Notes under the pieces: generated by a model
Told to the model about the DNA's origin: nothing
What the model saw: the letters and a program-made list of their open reading frames with translations, nothing else
The model's database searches: none
Translations under genes and position numbers: made by a program
NCBI GenBank assembly: GCA_949751835.1
Contig: CATKHK010000053.1
Location: forward strand, 124,001 to 188,000
Direction: 5' to 3'
Source of the DNA: Blepharisma japonicum
Taxonomy: Eukaryota > Ciliophora > Heterotrichea > Heterotrichida > Blepharismidae
Length of the DNA stretch: 64,000 nucleotides
Shown here: in pieces, positions 13,195 through 25,434 of the stretch
Layout of the letters: each line of letters starts with the position of its first letter
Position numbering within the stretch: the first letter of the stretch is position 1

Positions 13195-14526
13195 CTACCA
13201 ACTAAGCTTTTCCTTTTCTTTTTCTGCCTCTTCACATCCTTCAAAAAATTGAGCATACCAATTTCTCCACTTTAGCAGCAATTTATCTGGGTCTCCCATC
13301 ATATTATAATTAGGTTTCATTGAAAATTGTTTATTATCCCACACCTTTCCATCATTCATTACTTGTTGTGCTTCTCCTCTAAGCATAATTGCAGTAATCC
13401 CATAAGGTAAATAATTGCTTGCCCACATTTCATGATAGACTTCTAGATTATGTTTATCAATCTGCCTCAAATGCTGAAAGAAAACCCCTTCAAAAAATGG
13501 TCCTATTAAAAACAAGTACACAATTCCTGATCCAACCTGAAATCCTGTCGCATTTAAAAAGAAAATTTCTTTGCCCCCAGGCAAAATGATATAATTGTCT
13601 AAGGTGAGTATCCCTATATTTGACCTATTTTCTTCATTCAAATATTTATCTAAAAGTCTCATTTTATGATCATTTATATATCCTATTTCATGGGTAACTT
13701 TTTCTCTTAATTCTGGATCATCACCTCTGCACCAAGTAGCCCTTCATCTTGCTCTAAAAGCATCTGTAAAAGGAAGAAAAGCATAGTGTACATATAGAAA
13801 ATGCATTAAGTCTCCGCCGTTTTCTGGGACATCTTGAATAAAGCTTTTTACTTTATTTATGCTGTGCCCTCTATATGATAATCTTTTAGTAAAATCAGAA
13901 ATATCTAGAGGCTCATAAGTTGGTGGACTTATTCGGAGCTTTTCAATAGCATGATACCATACAAAAATGAAGCCAAACATCTCTTTCACTTGCCATTTCT
14001 TTACTTTAACTTGCTCTTTGCAGCATAACTTGGGCATTGGTAATGTTACCCCTTTATCATTAACTACTTCTACATAAGCGTATTTGTCTAACTCTTTTGG
14101 CTTCATATCAGAACCAGTGACACAATTTCCAGTTGAACCATCAAATATCCAGCCATGGAATGGGCATTGAAGAGCTTTTGTAAACTTAACTTTACCACCT
14201 TCAGCAAGATTTGCTCCCATATGAGCGCAATATGCATCTATTGCGTAAACAACTCCATCAGTCCCTCTAAATACAGCAATATTTTGCCCATTATAATCAA
14301 TATGCTTCGCATCTCCTTTTTTAAGTTCTGATGATCTTGCTACACAAAACCACCCATTTGGATAAGAAGGCAAAGTCTTTCCCATGTTTCTTTTGCCTTT
14401 TGTAAAAGGACGACTTTGCTCAAATACATAGTGACGAAATTTCCGTACATAGAGGGCATAAAGAATTATTGCAATTGTGATGACGATATAGTTGGTAGAA
14501 AACAGGAATTCCAAATTTTCTAGCAT
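13195..14526 (-). CDS. Rieske [2Fe-2S] oxygenase, sterol C7-desaturase type, copy 1
   Basis: Intronless gene of 443 residues. An N-terminal membrane segment (about residues 8-25) would anchor it, probably in the ER. The Rieske centre is clear: C-A-H in YCAHMGANLAEGG, then CPFHGW 17 residues later, matching C-x-H-x(17)-C-x2-H. The mononuclear-iron motif is ENGGDLMHFLYVH, with the expected Asp and two His (D-x2-H-x4-H). This is the layout of DAF-36/Neverland cholesterol 7-desaturases and the Tetrahymena DES7 protein, so the likely reaction is O2-dependent introduction of a sterol C7-8 double bond. This is a family inference and the substrate is not shown here. A TGA in the codons after FRAR encodes the Trp that aligns with a TGA-encoded Trp in copy 2. 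The last codons are L-S-W-TAG. Confidence 0.88.
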
Positions 14527-14669
14527 CTTTATTAGTAAAACCGATGGTTTTATTATGGATTAATTTTTAAAAATCAAAATTCATGCATTTAGATCAGGAA
14601 TTAATTATTTTATGGTCGTAATCCAAATTAAATTTATTTAAATATTTTTTTTAAAGGTAAAAAGAAAAA

Positions 14670-17600
14670 TTAGAAATATTTATCCAAAAAACGCTTGAGT
14701 TTATTGACTTCTTCATCACTTGAAATGAGGCAAGTATCCGATTGAGACCTTGAGCCTGATCTTTTGATATATCCTATATCTGCATTATGTATACTCTCAA
14801 TCCCTGTGCAGCGTGATCTTAATTCTAACTTTTTCTTATATTTAATCCATCTTTTCTCAAATACTCTCATTACTCCTCCTACACCGCTTAAAATGCCAAA
14901 AACTGAGCCTATAAGCGTTGCGATCAAAACTACTAAAGTTTGGTTATAATTCCTTGTTGTAACGAGCCCGCTATTGTCAATAGATAATACAATTGATAAA
15001 TAATTACTAAAGCCCATTCCGAGCCTATATAAATATTACTCATAAGATTTAAGCTGTGAACCTTTATCAGGAAGTTTTCCAAGAGTTACATGGTATCCTG
15101 TATAATTTGCATCGCTAGATTTATCAACATAAAATGAAGGGATCATTGTGTAATAAATTGTAGTTGGAGTTGTTCCTAAAAATACGTAATTTTGAGATGG
15201 TAAAACTGAAGTTTGATAGCTACTCGTTTTGTCAGGAATCGATGAAGATGAAGTAAAATTAATTGTATAGCCACTTGTATATGCATTAGTATCATCCATT
15301 GTAAAAGCTATGGCCCCTTCATATTTAATAGAGCAGTCTTTACAACTCATCGATATCTGGCAATCTCCATTAGACATCGCTTGGCATCTTTCTCTGGATC
15401 ATGTCCCTGTGATCCCACTTATTTCATAAAAAATGGCTTCAAAGCACAAATCATCATTTCCTACACAAGTGCTTCCATAGTTTTTTAATGTGACAGTCAT
15501 CATAAAATTTGACGTAAACTATATAAAAAATACTTTAGATACGTCTTGCAGAAGGACTACCAATGGAACTAAGTTTTTCGTTTCAAAAATGTTATTTGAA
15601 GAATATTGAAAAAGTGAAATAAATATAATTATGAATGCTCCAATAATAAAAACTAATGTAAAAACTCCACCAATTTGGGTTCGCTTTAAAACCATAGGAT
15701 CATCAATTATATGGTTATGGTGTGATACATATAAATCGAGATATTTCAAAAATTTTTTGACTTTTTTTACAAAAATGAATATAAGAATAACACTAACGCC
15801 GACAAGTATAATAATTATCTCAGCTATTCTGATATTTCTCTTTATTTCTTCTATGTCAACTGAATAAATTGCAGGCTGTATAGACTTATCTGAAAGATCT
15901 TCTATTTCATGGCTATAGTAAAAACTTCCTGCTTTGCAAATTGTTCCATCTGGGCAATCAAGACAATGTCTTTGCCCCTCTTTATCGTTATAAGTTCCTT
16001 CTTGACATGGATAGCACATATCTGCAGACGTAGCTCCATAGTTAGGCCCATATTTCCCTTTCGGACATTTTATGCATTCAGTCATATTATATTGATCTGC
16101 ATACGTTCCTTGTGGGCATATTTCACAATTAGACGGAATTCTATAACTTCCAAGACTGCAGCCGAAGCTACAAGTCACATTATCCGAGCAAGATGACCAC
16201 AAATTTATCCTGTTAAATTTATTCGTAGGTGCATTATATCTCAAAATATAAGAAATTGAACTCCCTCCTCCATGAATATAAAAATAATTTTGAAAATATA
16301 CAGAAGCAGGGCTAAAAACACTGTCAAAAAGCGAGCCAAGCATGGAATATTGATTACTACTTGTTTCAAAATAAAAAATATCATTGCTTGGATATCCGCC
16401 TTGAGTTATGCCTCCTGCTATAAGTATTTTTCCAAATGGCTTACAAACTGCTGCTCTCCTTCTGCTATAAGTTAAATTGCTTGGATTATCTGTATAGCTA
16501 ACCCATTTCCCATTTAATGCGGAAAATCCATAAACTGAATTGATTGCAATATTGTTTGTCCCTTCTCCATGCATTACGTATAAAAACTTACTTGATGAAA
16601 TAGATATTCTGCAGCTTGCAAAAACTAAAGGCCCTGGACCTGATAAATTGTTAGAATCCAAGAGTGTATATGTTTTTTCTGTAAAATCATAATATCAAAC
16701 TTCATCAGATAAGCCTGATTCTGTTTGTCCTCCATAAATGAAAATAGCTTGTCCTCGCATGCTTGCGCATGCTCCCAGTCGAGGACTTGGTGAGAGTCCT
16801 TTATAACTCAGCATTGTTCATGTATTGGAAGTTATGTCATATATATAGCCATCACTAAGAAATCCTAAGCTGCCATATCCGCCCCAAATGAGCATTAAAT
16901 CTCCATCTGCTGCAGAAGCATAGGCATACCTTTGAGATGGATGCTCCCCAAGCGAATTTACTAGATGTCAACTTTCATGAATACAATCAAAGGCTCAGAA
17001 GTCATTTAAAGGATATTCACCATCACCAAGTCCTCCGAATAAATAAAGATATTGCCCAATGGGCTGCATTGAGTGATACATTCTTGCAGAAGGCGAAAGA
17101 TCATTACCAAATGACATGTGATCTATTGGAGAAACTGTCATATTAAAAACAACTAATTTGTTTGAAGTTGGAGGATTTTTACTGCCTCCAAATAAATATA
17201 TTAAGTTTTTATATAAGGTACTCCCATAGCTGCAGGTCTTTAAATAGTCAGTGGTATCATCAGTTAAATTTACTTTAATTCAATCATAAAAAGAATCTTT
17301 TAAGCTAACCTTATATCAATCTATAACGTGATCATATATTGTTTGCGATCACCCCATCATTAAATAGAGCACATCGTTATAAATAACGCTCCCATGATGA
17401 GTTCTTGCAGTATAAGTATTATTAGAAGTAGCATTTATTCATTGCTGTTGGTCTAAATCATAATAAAATAAAGTTTGAATAATGGTATTCATTGCTACAT
17501 CTTCTCCAGCTGCCACATAGATTTTATTATCATAATAGTTAATTGTGGGTCCTGCAACTTTATTTGGAACTATTGCCCTATAGGGCATTTTTTTCCATAC

Positions 17601-18161
17601 TCAGCTGGTTGTATTTAATCTAAATAGGAATTTTACATATAAAGATTGTTATCAGAATCATTCACAGTCATTCCCCCAAAGATAGCAAATAGTAATGTTC
17701 CATCCTTATCTTGATAAGAAGTAAAGCCAAATCTCATTCGTGGTACCGGGACGTCTCCAGATGTTTGTATTTGGTATCATAAAATTCCATGTGTCTGAAA
17801 GCATCATAAGTCGTTTAAAGGGCCTGTAGATGATAAGCCACCAAATATATAAAAAAGCTCTTCGTTTTGGCTTCTAAAAGAGCCACCATTGTACCTCCCA
17901 ACTAAAATAAAGCATACCTGGAATAGCTCCGTTCGATGGGACAATTTTGCTTCAAACTTCATCTTTCGTGTTGAAAAGCCAAACGTCTCCAAAGATGCTT
18001 GAAGGGTCTGTAAAACCGCCGTATACAATTATCATATCACGATTTGGAAAACTTTCTATTAATGAAAACGATCGATACGAAGGAGGCGGGTTCGTAGAAG
18101 GAATTCTTTCTATAGTGAGTCCATAAGCCAAGGTGAGAAGTAAAAGGACTATTAAAAGCAT
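14670..18161 (-). CDS. Kelch / GCC2_GCC3 membrane protein, copy 5 (second subfamily)
   Basis: Complete gene of 1142 residues. It has a signal peptide (MLLIVLLLLTLAYGLT), IERIPSTNPPPSYRSF, kelch motifs, a Cys-rich block (CPQGTYADQYNMTECIKCP, MCYPCQEGTYND), membrane segments, a small outer domain rich in Ser/Thr/Tyr (SSSIPDKTSSYQTSVLPS) and a final membrane segment at LIGSVFGILSGVGGVM with a charged tail. Introns: 17902-17917 (16 nt), 17620-17636 (17 nt), 15519-15533 and 15025-15039. The spliced length is exactly 1143 codons. It lacks the intron that copies 2-4 carry after the IPS motif and has a 17-nt intron where they have 15. It is clearly closer to copy 6 than to copies 1-4. The gene lies between the first Rieske gene and the minisatellite. 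Confidence 0.88.
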
Positions 18162-18597
18162 TTATATACTTATAGGCTTTAAATACTTTGAAAATTACTT
18201 GAATATTATATATATATACTAAAAAACAGTAAAATTATAAAATATCTAATCGTATGTAACTTCTTCAAACCATTTTATCACCAAAATACTAGAGAAATCT
18301 ATTAAATATACTTTCATACATTAATTATTTATAAAACGGTTGTCATCAGCAATAAATACTTTAAATTCAAAAATATTAGTATAGCTTGAACTTTTAAAAT
18401 GTATTTTTGGAACGAAAAATCAAGTGCATAGTGAGTTTTATTGCTAGCTAATAACGATAGAGTTTGGATATATTTTAGAAAAATTTATTAAAGAAATCTA
18501 TGGAATTTTATCACCTTCTTTATTATTTAATTTTAGACATCGATTGATTTTTACCTTTAAACAGTATGAATAAAGAATAAATTCTAATTGAATATTC
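18162..18597. other. AT-rich region upstream of kelch copy 5
   Basis: 436 bp of AT-rich sequence between the start of kelch copy 5 and the minisatellite. No gene is supported. It presumably contains the copy 5 promoter. Confidence 0.5.
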
Positions 18598-18955
18598 TAC
18601 ACTATAAGCACAGCATAAGCACATCATAGGCACACTATATCCTCCCAAATAGTAGGCACACTATAACCCACTATAGGCGCACTATAGGCACACCATATAT
18701 ATATAAGCACACTATAGACACATCATAGACAACTATAGGCACATTATAGGTGCACTATGACCCATTATAGACACACTATAGGCACACTATAGGCAAACCA
18801 TAGATATATAAACACATTATAGACACATCATAGACCACTATAGGCACATTATAGGCAAATATGGCCCACTATAGACACACTATCGTCCGCTACCAGCACA
18901 CTATGACCCACTATAGGCACACCATAGGCACACTATGTCACACCATTGACAGATA
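18598..18955. repeat. Degenerate minisatellite, CACTATAGGCA-like units
   Basis: About 360 bp built from imperfect 10-12 bp units close to CACTATAGGCA, with variants such as CACTATAGACA, CACATCATAGA and CACTATGACC. A higher-order repeat is visible: the block starting near 18704 (ATAAGCACACTATAGACACA) recurs near 18818 with few changes, an offset of 114 bp. It sits between the start of kelch copy 5 (18161) and a small plus-strand ORF. No protein-coding sense is apparent across it. Confidence 0.85.
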
Positions 18956-19032
18956 TAGACATAAAGATTATTATCATAAATCCTAAAGTTTAAACAGATT
19001 ATTTTAAATAATATAAATAATCTTAAAAATAT

Positions 19033-19568
19033 ATGAAAATAAAAATCGATTCAGCCATCAAGCCCACCAAAAAGGTTAAAATAGCTAATAGTAAGCCGAA
19101 GCAAGTTCCAAATCTAAAAAGCAATCAAAAATTGTCTATGTGCAGTCAAGAGGTATGGCTTTCTTTCCTTTGAAAAAAGCGCCATCATCAAGTGCATATA
19201 CACATTTAGATGGAAAATTGTTTTCTGAGTTAATAGCCTTGAAAGCTGATGCAAATCTGCCAATAAAGGTTGAAGATTCAATTATTAAGAAAGATGATAG
19301 TGAAGTAGATAGATTATACTTTGGCTGCATGAAAATTTTGCGACCAGAAATTCAAAATTCGCTAAGCCAGCATAATAAAATCTATGATACTTTAGTTAAA
19401 GAAGCATTAGAAGCAATTCTCAAATCTAATGGTTTAAATAAAAGTATAGGTCAAAACTTATCTCAAGAGTTGAATATTGAAAACGAGCCTAAATATCCAA
19501 AAAAAAGCAAGTCTATATGAGATGATAGATACTCTGAAGTCTTAAAATACAAATTGAGCAGGTATTAA
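19033..19568 (+). CDS. Hypothetical small protein, only plus-strand gene in the kelch region
   Basis: I do not recognise this protein. A frame runs from about 19122 to TAA at 19568, reading through one TGA (as Trp) near 19518, with residues such as GMAFFPLKKAPSSSAYTH and RLYFGCMKILRPEIQ. The start is uncertain. The first ATG in this frame is at 19155, giving 137 residues. Alternatively an ATG at 19033 opens a Lys-rich exon (MKIKIDSAIKPTKKVK) that joins through a possible 17-nt intron at 19105-19121, giving 172 residues. That intron begins GTTCC rather than the usual GTA, so I am not sure of it. The protein is mostly polar and predicted soluble, with no membrane segment. It may be a real small gene or a chance frame; its even amino-acid composition favours a real one. 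Confidence 0.45.
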
Positions 19569-19879
19569 TCATGATTTTATTGTAAATTCAGTTCTCTATT
19601 TAAAATCATACAAATGAGTAAGAATAATTGAAGAACATGATATTAAGTTTTAAAATTAAAGCTAATTAATTTATTATCTTAAAGTTAAATAAAAAACTAA
19701 GGCAATAAAACACGTATGCCTTTTACTCAAGAAATACTATTTATATAATTAGGTTTAAGCATATATAGAAGTTCTCAAAGCGCTTGCTCTAATGCTTGAT
19801 AAATTTAGAAGAGCCATTTTAATATGTCCTACAAATTGAGTAATAATCTATTTATCTATTTTAATGATAAATTCAAAAA
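19569..19879. other. Spacer between the small ORF and kelch copy 6
   Basis: 311 bp of AT-rich sequence between two convergent genes. I see no gene or structured element in it. Confidence 0.5.
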
Positions 19880-22800
19880 TTAGCAGTGTTTATCTATTAT
19901 CCGCAAAAGCCAATTGCTATCCTCATCATTAGAATTTACACCCGTATCTCCCTCAGATCTGGCCCCAAATTTTTTAACATACGAATTTTCTATATATTTT
20001 ATATTTTCTCTCATTCCAGCACAATGCTTTTGCATTTTAGATTTTTTCTTGAACTTGATCCATTGCTGTTCAATAATGTTCATTACACCTCCAATTCCAC
20101 TTAAAATTCCAAAAACTGACCCTATAAGTGTAGTTAACAGAACAATCAACGTTTGGTTGCTATTTCTTGTTGTAACTAGCCCATTATTATCAATAGATAA
20201 TACAATCGATAAATAGTTGATGAAACCCATTCCCAGCCTATATAAATTTTACTCATAAGATTTGAGCTGTGATCCTTTGTCTGGAAGCTTCCCAAGAGTC
20301 ACATGGTAGCCAGTATGATTTGAATCATTAGGTTTATCGTCGTAAAAAGAAGGAATCATAGTATAATAAATTGTGGTTGGAGCTGATCCTAAAAACACAT
20401 AATTTTTTGAAGGCAAAACCGATGTTTGATAACTACTTGTTTTGTAAGGAATTGACGAGGAAGACGTAAAATTAACTGTGTAGCCGCTTGTGTATGCATT
20501 TGTATCGTCCATTGTGAAAAAAATACTTCCTTCATATGTAATTGAGCAACGTTTACAGAGCATTGATATTTGACAATCTCCATTAGACTTTTGTTGGCAA
20601 CTTTCTTCAGACCATTCCCCTGTTATCCCATTTATTTCATAAAAAATTGTATGATAGCATGAATTATCTTCTCCTGAGCAAGTGCTTCCATAATTTTTCA
20701 GTGTTACATTTAATAAAAAATATGATGTAAACTAAATAAAATATACCTCTGATACATCTTGCTCAAGCACAACTAATGGAACTAAGCTTTTTGTTTCATA
20801 AATATTATTTGAGGCATATTGAAAAATAGATATAAAAATAATAATTATTGCTCCAAATATAAAAGCCAAAGTAAAAACTCCACCAATCTGAGTACTTCTC
20901 AAAACCATTGTATCTCCAAGAATATAATTATGGTTTGAGACATATAAATCAATATGCTTTAGCAACTTTTTTGCTTTTTTGACAAAAATAAATACAAGGA
21001 TAACTCCAAATCCTATAAATCCAATAATATACTCTGATAATCTAATATTTCTATTTATTTCAGATATATTGACTGAATAAATTGCAGGTTGTATCGATTT
21101 ATCAGAAAAATCTTCTATTTCATGAGTATAATAGGAACTTCCTGTTTTACAGTTCGATCCGCTAGGACAAACAAGGCAGTATTTTTGCCCTTCTATAGCG
21201 TTATAAGTTCCCTCTTGACATGGATAGCACATATCTAAAGAAGTAGACCCATAGTTAGGCCCATATTTTCCTTTTGGGCATTTTGTGCATTCAGTCATAT
21301 TATATTGATCTGCGTAAGTTCCTGGAGGACATATTTCACAGTTTGATGCGGTCCTATAGCTTCCAGGGCTACAGCCAAAACTGCAAGTTACATTATTTGA
21401 GCATGATGATCACAAATGGATCCGGATAAATTTATTTGTTGGCGCATTATATCTTAAAAGGTAAGAAACTGCACTTCCACCTCCATGAATATAAAAATAA
21501 TTTTGAAAATACACTGAAGCAGGGCCAAAAACGCCATCACGAAGAGAGCCAAGAGTAGTATATTGATCATTTTTTGTTTCAAAATAAAAAATATCATTAT
21601 TTGGGTATCCTCCTGTAGCAATACCTCCAGCAATAAGAATTTTTCCTTGTGGCTTGCAGACAGCAGCTCTGCTTCTACTATAAGTTTGATTATCTGGGTT
21701 ATCTATATAACTAAACCACTCTCCAGTTGATGCAAAAAATCCATAAATTGAATTAGTAGCAATGTTGTCTGCTGCTTCTCCATACATTACATATAAATAC
21801 GTATTTGATGTAGTAGCTATTCTACAGTTAGCATAAACTAATGGTCCAGGGCCTGAAGGATTGTCATAATCTAATAAAGTATATGTTTTTACTGTAAAAT
21901 CATAATATCACACTTCATCAGATAAGCCTGAATCTGTTTGTCCTCCATATATAAAAATCATTGGACCGCTCATACCTGCACATGCTCCAGACCTTGGGCT
22001 TGGTGCAACTCCTGTATATTCCAGAATAGTTCATGTATTTGAGGCAATATCATAAACATAGCCGTCGTTAAGGTATCCTAAAGAGCCATATCCTCCTCAA
22101 ATAAGTAATAAATCTCCATCCACTGCAGAAGCGTAGGCATATCTTTGAAGCGGATGATCTCCAAGTGAACTAACCACGCTCCAATTTTCATTAATACAAT
22201 CAAAAGCTCAAAAGTCATTTAGAGGATACCCATTATCGCCGAGTCCTCCAAATAGATATAAATACTGCCCAATTGGCTGCATCGAGTGGTACATTCGAGG
22301 AGTTGGAGAGAGGTCTTTACCAAATTTTCTGTGCTGAATAGGAGAAGCTGACATGTTAAAAATCAATAATTCATTTGTTGTTGGAGGATATTGATTACCT
22401 CCAAAAAGATATATAAAGTTTTGATATAAAGTACTCCCATAGCTGCAAGTTTTTAAATATCCAGTAGCTTCATCAGTCAAACTTACTTTAATTCAATTAT
22501 AATTAGGGTCTTTCAAGCTCACCTTATACCAATCCAATACATGATTATTTTCAATCTGCGATCATCCCATCATTAAATAAAGCTCATCTTGATATATAAT
22601 ACTACCGTGATGAGTTCTCGCTGTATAAATACTTTTAGAAGTCACATTTACCCATTGGTTTGCATCTAAATCATAATAAAAAAGCGTTTGTATACTAATA
22701 TTCGTCGTTACAGCTTCACCAGCTGCAACATAAATTTTATTACTGTAAAAATCTAGTGTAGGCCCTGCAGCTGAGCTTGGAACTGTATCTCCTGAGGGCA

Positions 22801-23374
22801 TTTTTTTCCAGACTCAATTTGTCGTGTTTAATCTAAATAAATTTTTTACAGGTAAAGGCTGTTACTCGATCCAGTCGCAGTTATTCCTCCAAAAATAGCA
22901 AATAACAGTGTCCCGTCTTTATCTTGAAAAGAAGTATAGCCAAATCTTGTTCTTGGAGATGGGACATCTCCATGTGTTTGAAATTGGTACCAAATTAGTC
23001 CAAACGTTTCAAAGCATCATAAATCATTTAATGGGCCAGTCGTTGAAAGGCCGCCAAAAAGACAAAATTGCTCGTCATCTAGACTTTTAAATGAGCCTCC
23101 ATTATACCTCGCAGCTAAAATAATATTTACCTGGGATAACGCCGTTCGATGGGACAAGTTTATTTCAAACTTCATCTTTTGTGTTGAAAAGCCATATGTC
23201 ACCAAAAATGCTAGAAGGGTCAGGAAAGCCACCATATAAAATGATAAAATAGCGGTTTGGGTAACTTTCCATTAAGGAAAATGACCGGTAGTAAGGTGGA
23301 GGGTTCGTAGAAGGAATTCTTTCAATAACTAGCCCACAAGAGAAACTTGAGAATAAGAAGAATATCAATCACAT
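19880..23374 (-). CDS. Kelch / GCC2_GCC3 membrane protein, copy 6 (second subfamily)
   Basis: Complete gene of 1143 residues. The ATG at 23374 is followed at once by a TGA read as Trp (M-W-L-I-F-F), so a standard-code start call falls six bases downstream. Layout: signal peptide, IERIPSTNPPPYYRSF, kelch motifs, Cys-rich block (CPKGKYGPNYGSTS, MCYPCQEGTYNAIEGQ), membrane segments, a Ser/Thr/Tyr-rich outer domain, a final membrane segment at LIGSVFGILSGIGGVM and a tail ending in RIIDKHC. Introns: 23115-23130 (16 nt), 22833-22849 (17 nt), 20732-20746 and 20238-20252. After their removal 1144 codons remain. The 17-nt intron is shared with copy 5 at the same place. The second Rieske gene lies directly upstream in the direction of transcription. 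Confidence 0.88.
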
Positions 23375-23563
23375 TTATATGTTTATTTGATTGATATTCT
23401 CTAAATTTAATTAATTACCATGGAAATTTAGATATGTAACGAATTTTATGAGAAATCTATATAAGATGATTATCTTATCTGATAAAATTATAAGCAGACG
23501 TTTCAAAATCATTTTTAAGTATATACTAATAAGTGAATTTAAAGGGTAAATTATTTTAAAAGA

Positions 23564-24895
23564 CTACCATGATAGTTGTTCTCTTTTTTCTTCTGCTTCT
23601 TTGCAGCCTTCGTAGAATTGTGAGAACCACATCCTCCATGAGAAAAGAAGTTTATCAGCGTCAGCACTCATATTGTAATACGTAGACATTGCAAATTGCT
23701 TATTATCCCAGATTTTTCCGTCGTTCATCACTTGCTGGGCTTCTAATCTCAGCATTAGTGCAGTAATGCCATAAGGCAGATAATTGCTTGCATAAATTTC
23801 ATGATAAATATTGTGGAAATACTTTTCAACGGGTTCTAAGTGCTGGAAAAATATTGTTTCGAAAAATGGGCTTTTCAAAAATAAATATACAAGCCCAGAT
23901 CCTAGCTGAAAGCCAGTTGCATTGAAAAAGAAGATTTCTTGGCAGCCTGGCATAAGTAAATAGCTGTCTAATGTGATAATTCCTATATAAGGTTTGTTTT
24001 GGTCATTCAAATATGTATCGAAAAGTCTCATTTTGAAGTCATTGATATAATCGACTTCATGCTTCATTTCTTCTCTTAAATTTGGGTTGTCAGCTCTGCT
24101 TCACTTAGCTCTCCACCTTGCTTTAAAAGCATCGGTAAATGGAAGGAAGGCATAGTGTACGTAAAAGAAATGCATCAAGTCTCCTCCATTTTCAGGGATG
24201 TCTTGAATATGGCTTTGAACTTTATTTATGCTAGTTCCTCTAAATGAAAGTCTATTTGTGTATTCAGTGATATCAAATGGCTCGTAAGGTGGAGTTTTCG
24301 TTCTAAGTTCTTCAATTGCATGATACCATATAAAGATAAATCCACCAAGTTCTCTCACTTGCCATTTCTTGATTTTAATTATCTCTTTTTTGTCGAGTTT
24401 AAGCGCTTGCCCAGAAAAATTAACATCCCCAATTTCTGAAGAGTAATTGAATTTTTCACCCATTTTTGGTTTCATTTCTGGACCAGTTACGCAGTTTCCG
24501 GTCGAGCCATCAAATACCCACCCGTGAAATGGACATTGAAGACCTTTGGAATATTTGACAACTCCTCCTTCAGCAAGATTGGCGCCCATGTGTGCACAAT
24601 ATGCATCAATTGCATATACAATTCCATCAGTTCCTCTAAATAAAGCAATATTTTGGCCATGATAGTCTACTGATTTTGTTTGACCTTTTTTAAGCTCTGA
24701 AGAGCGGGCGACTATAAACCAGCCATTAGGAAAGGCTGGGAGCGTTTTTCCCATAAGTCGTCGTCCTTTAGTGAATGGCAGTTTTTGCTCGAACTTGTAA
24801 TAGCGATATTTACGATAGTAAAGAATATAGAGAAGAATGATGACGGTGAATATGATGTTATTTGTGGTAAACAAGCTTTCTAGAATGGCCATCAT
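23564..24895 (-). CDS. Rieske [2Fe-2S] oxygenase, sterol C7-desaturase type, copy 2
   Basis: This intronless gene is a paralogue of the gene at 13195-14526 with exactly the same length (443 residues). An N-terminal membrane segment precedes the Rieske motif (YCAHMGANLAEGG then CPFHGWVFDGSTGNC), and the iron-site motif ENGGDLMHFFYVH is intact, so both copies look catalytically competent. Divergence is strongest in the stretch between the Rieske and iron-site domains (around GPEMKPKMGEKFNYSSE) and at the termini. A TGA-encoded Trp lies in KARWRAKW, beside TGG-encoded Trps. DAF-36/Neverland/DES7 enzymes carry out sterol C7 desaturation; whether the two copies share a substrate is unknown. The gene is divergent from the hydrolase gene that starts at 25435. 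Confidence 0.88.
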
Positions 24896-25434
24896 TTTTA
24901 TTAGATAAAGTAGAGACGCTCAAATGTGGTCAGTTAAATTGATAATTAAGCGATTCTTTGGGTTAGCCAAAGTAACCAAGTTAAGATATGATATATTTTT
25001 GAATAGTAAACTATTCACGAAGAAAAAATTAGAAATTAATTGGTTTTAAAAAAGATTATCATTCAATCATGAGCGAATTTTTTCTCTCTGTTTTTTATAT
25101 TTAAACAATATTATTAGAAAATTTAAGGGATGAATAGAAAAATGATTATAAGATTGTAAGAAAAGTAACGTAAATTTTTATCATTAACAAAATTTTGAGC
25201 TGACAACTCTTTATGAGGCTTTTAAATGTTCATTTTGATTACTGAGGGAACATTTTTGTGACGTCACGACTAAGACATCGATAAAAATGCAAAAATGAGT
25301 TTATTATTATCGTATTTTAATTAAAATTTTTCTAATATATCATATGTAATTATTATATGTGTTATTTTTCAGACAAAATTATCTATTTTGTTATAAGAAA
25401 TTTATTCAATAAAAAATTTTCTTATCTGAATTTT
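24896..25434. other. Divergent intergenic region
   Basis: 539 bp of AT-rich sequence between divergent genes (Rieske copy 2 and the hydrolase). It should hold both promoters. The hydrolase frame stays open upstream to an ATG at 25357, but the encoded residues are AT-driven, and 25435 or 25522 is a better start. Confidence 0.5.

Noticed and set aside
13663-13743. Apparent frame break splitting the first Rieske gene into two pieces
   Set aside because: The break is only a TGA. Reading it as Trp gives a continuous 443-residue protein that matches the second copy in length and sequence.
18598-18955. CRISPR-like array
   Set aside because: Units are short, degenerate and directly adjacent, with no constant repeat and unique spacers, and the genome is eukaryotic.
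25357-25434. Upstream start of the hydrolase at 25357
   Set aside because: The extra residues are Phe/Ile/Lys/Asn-rich and look like translated AT-rich spacer. A start at 25435 or 25522 is more plausible.
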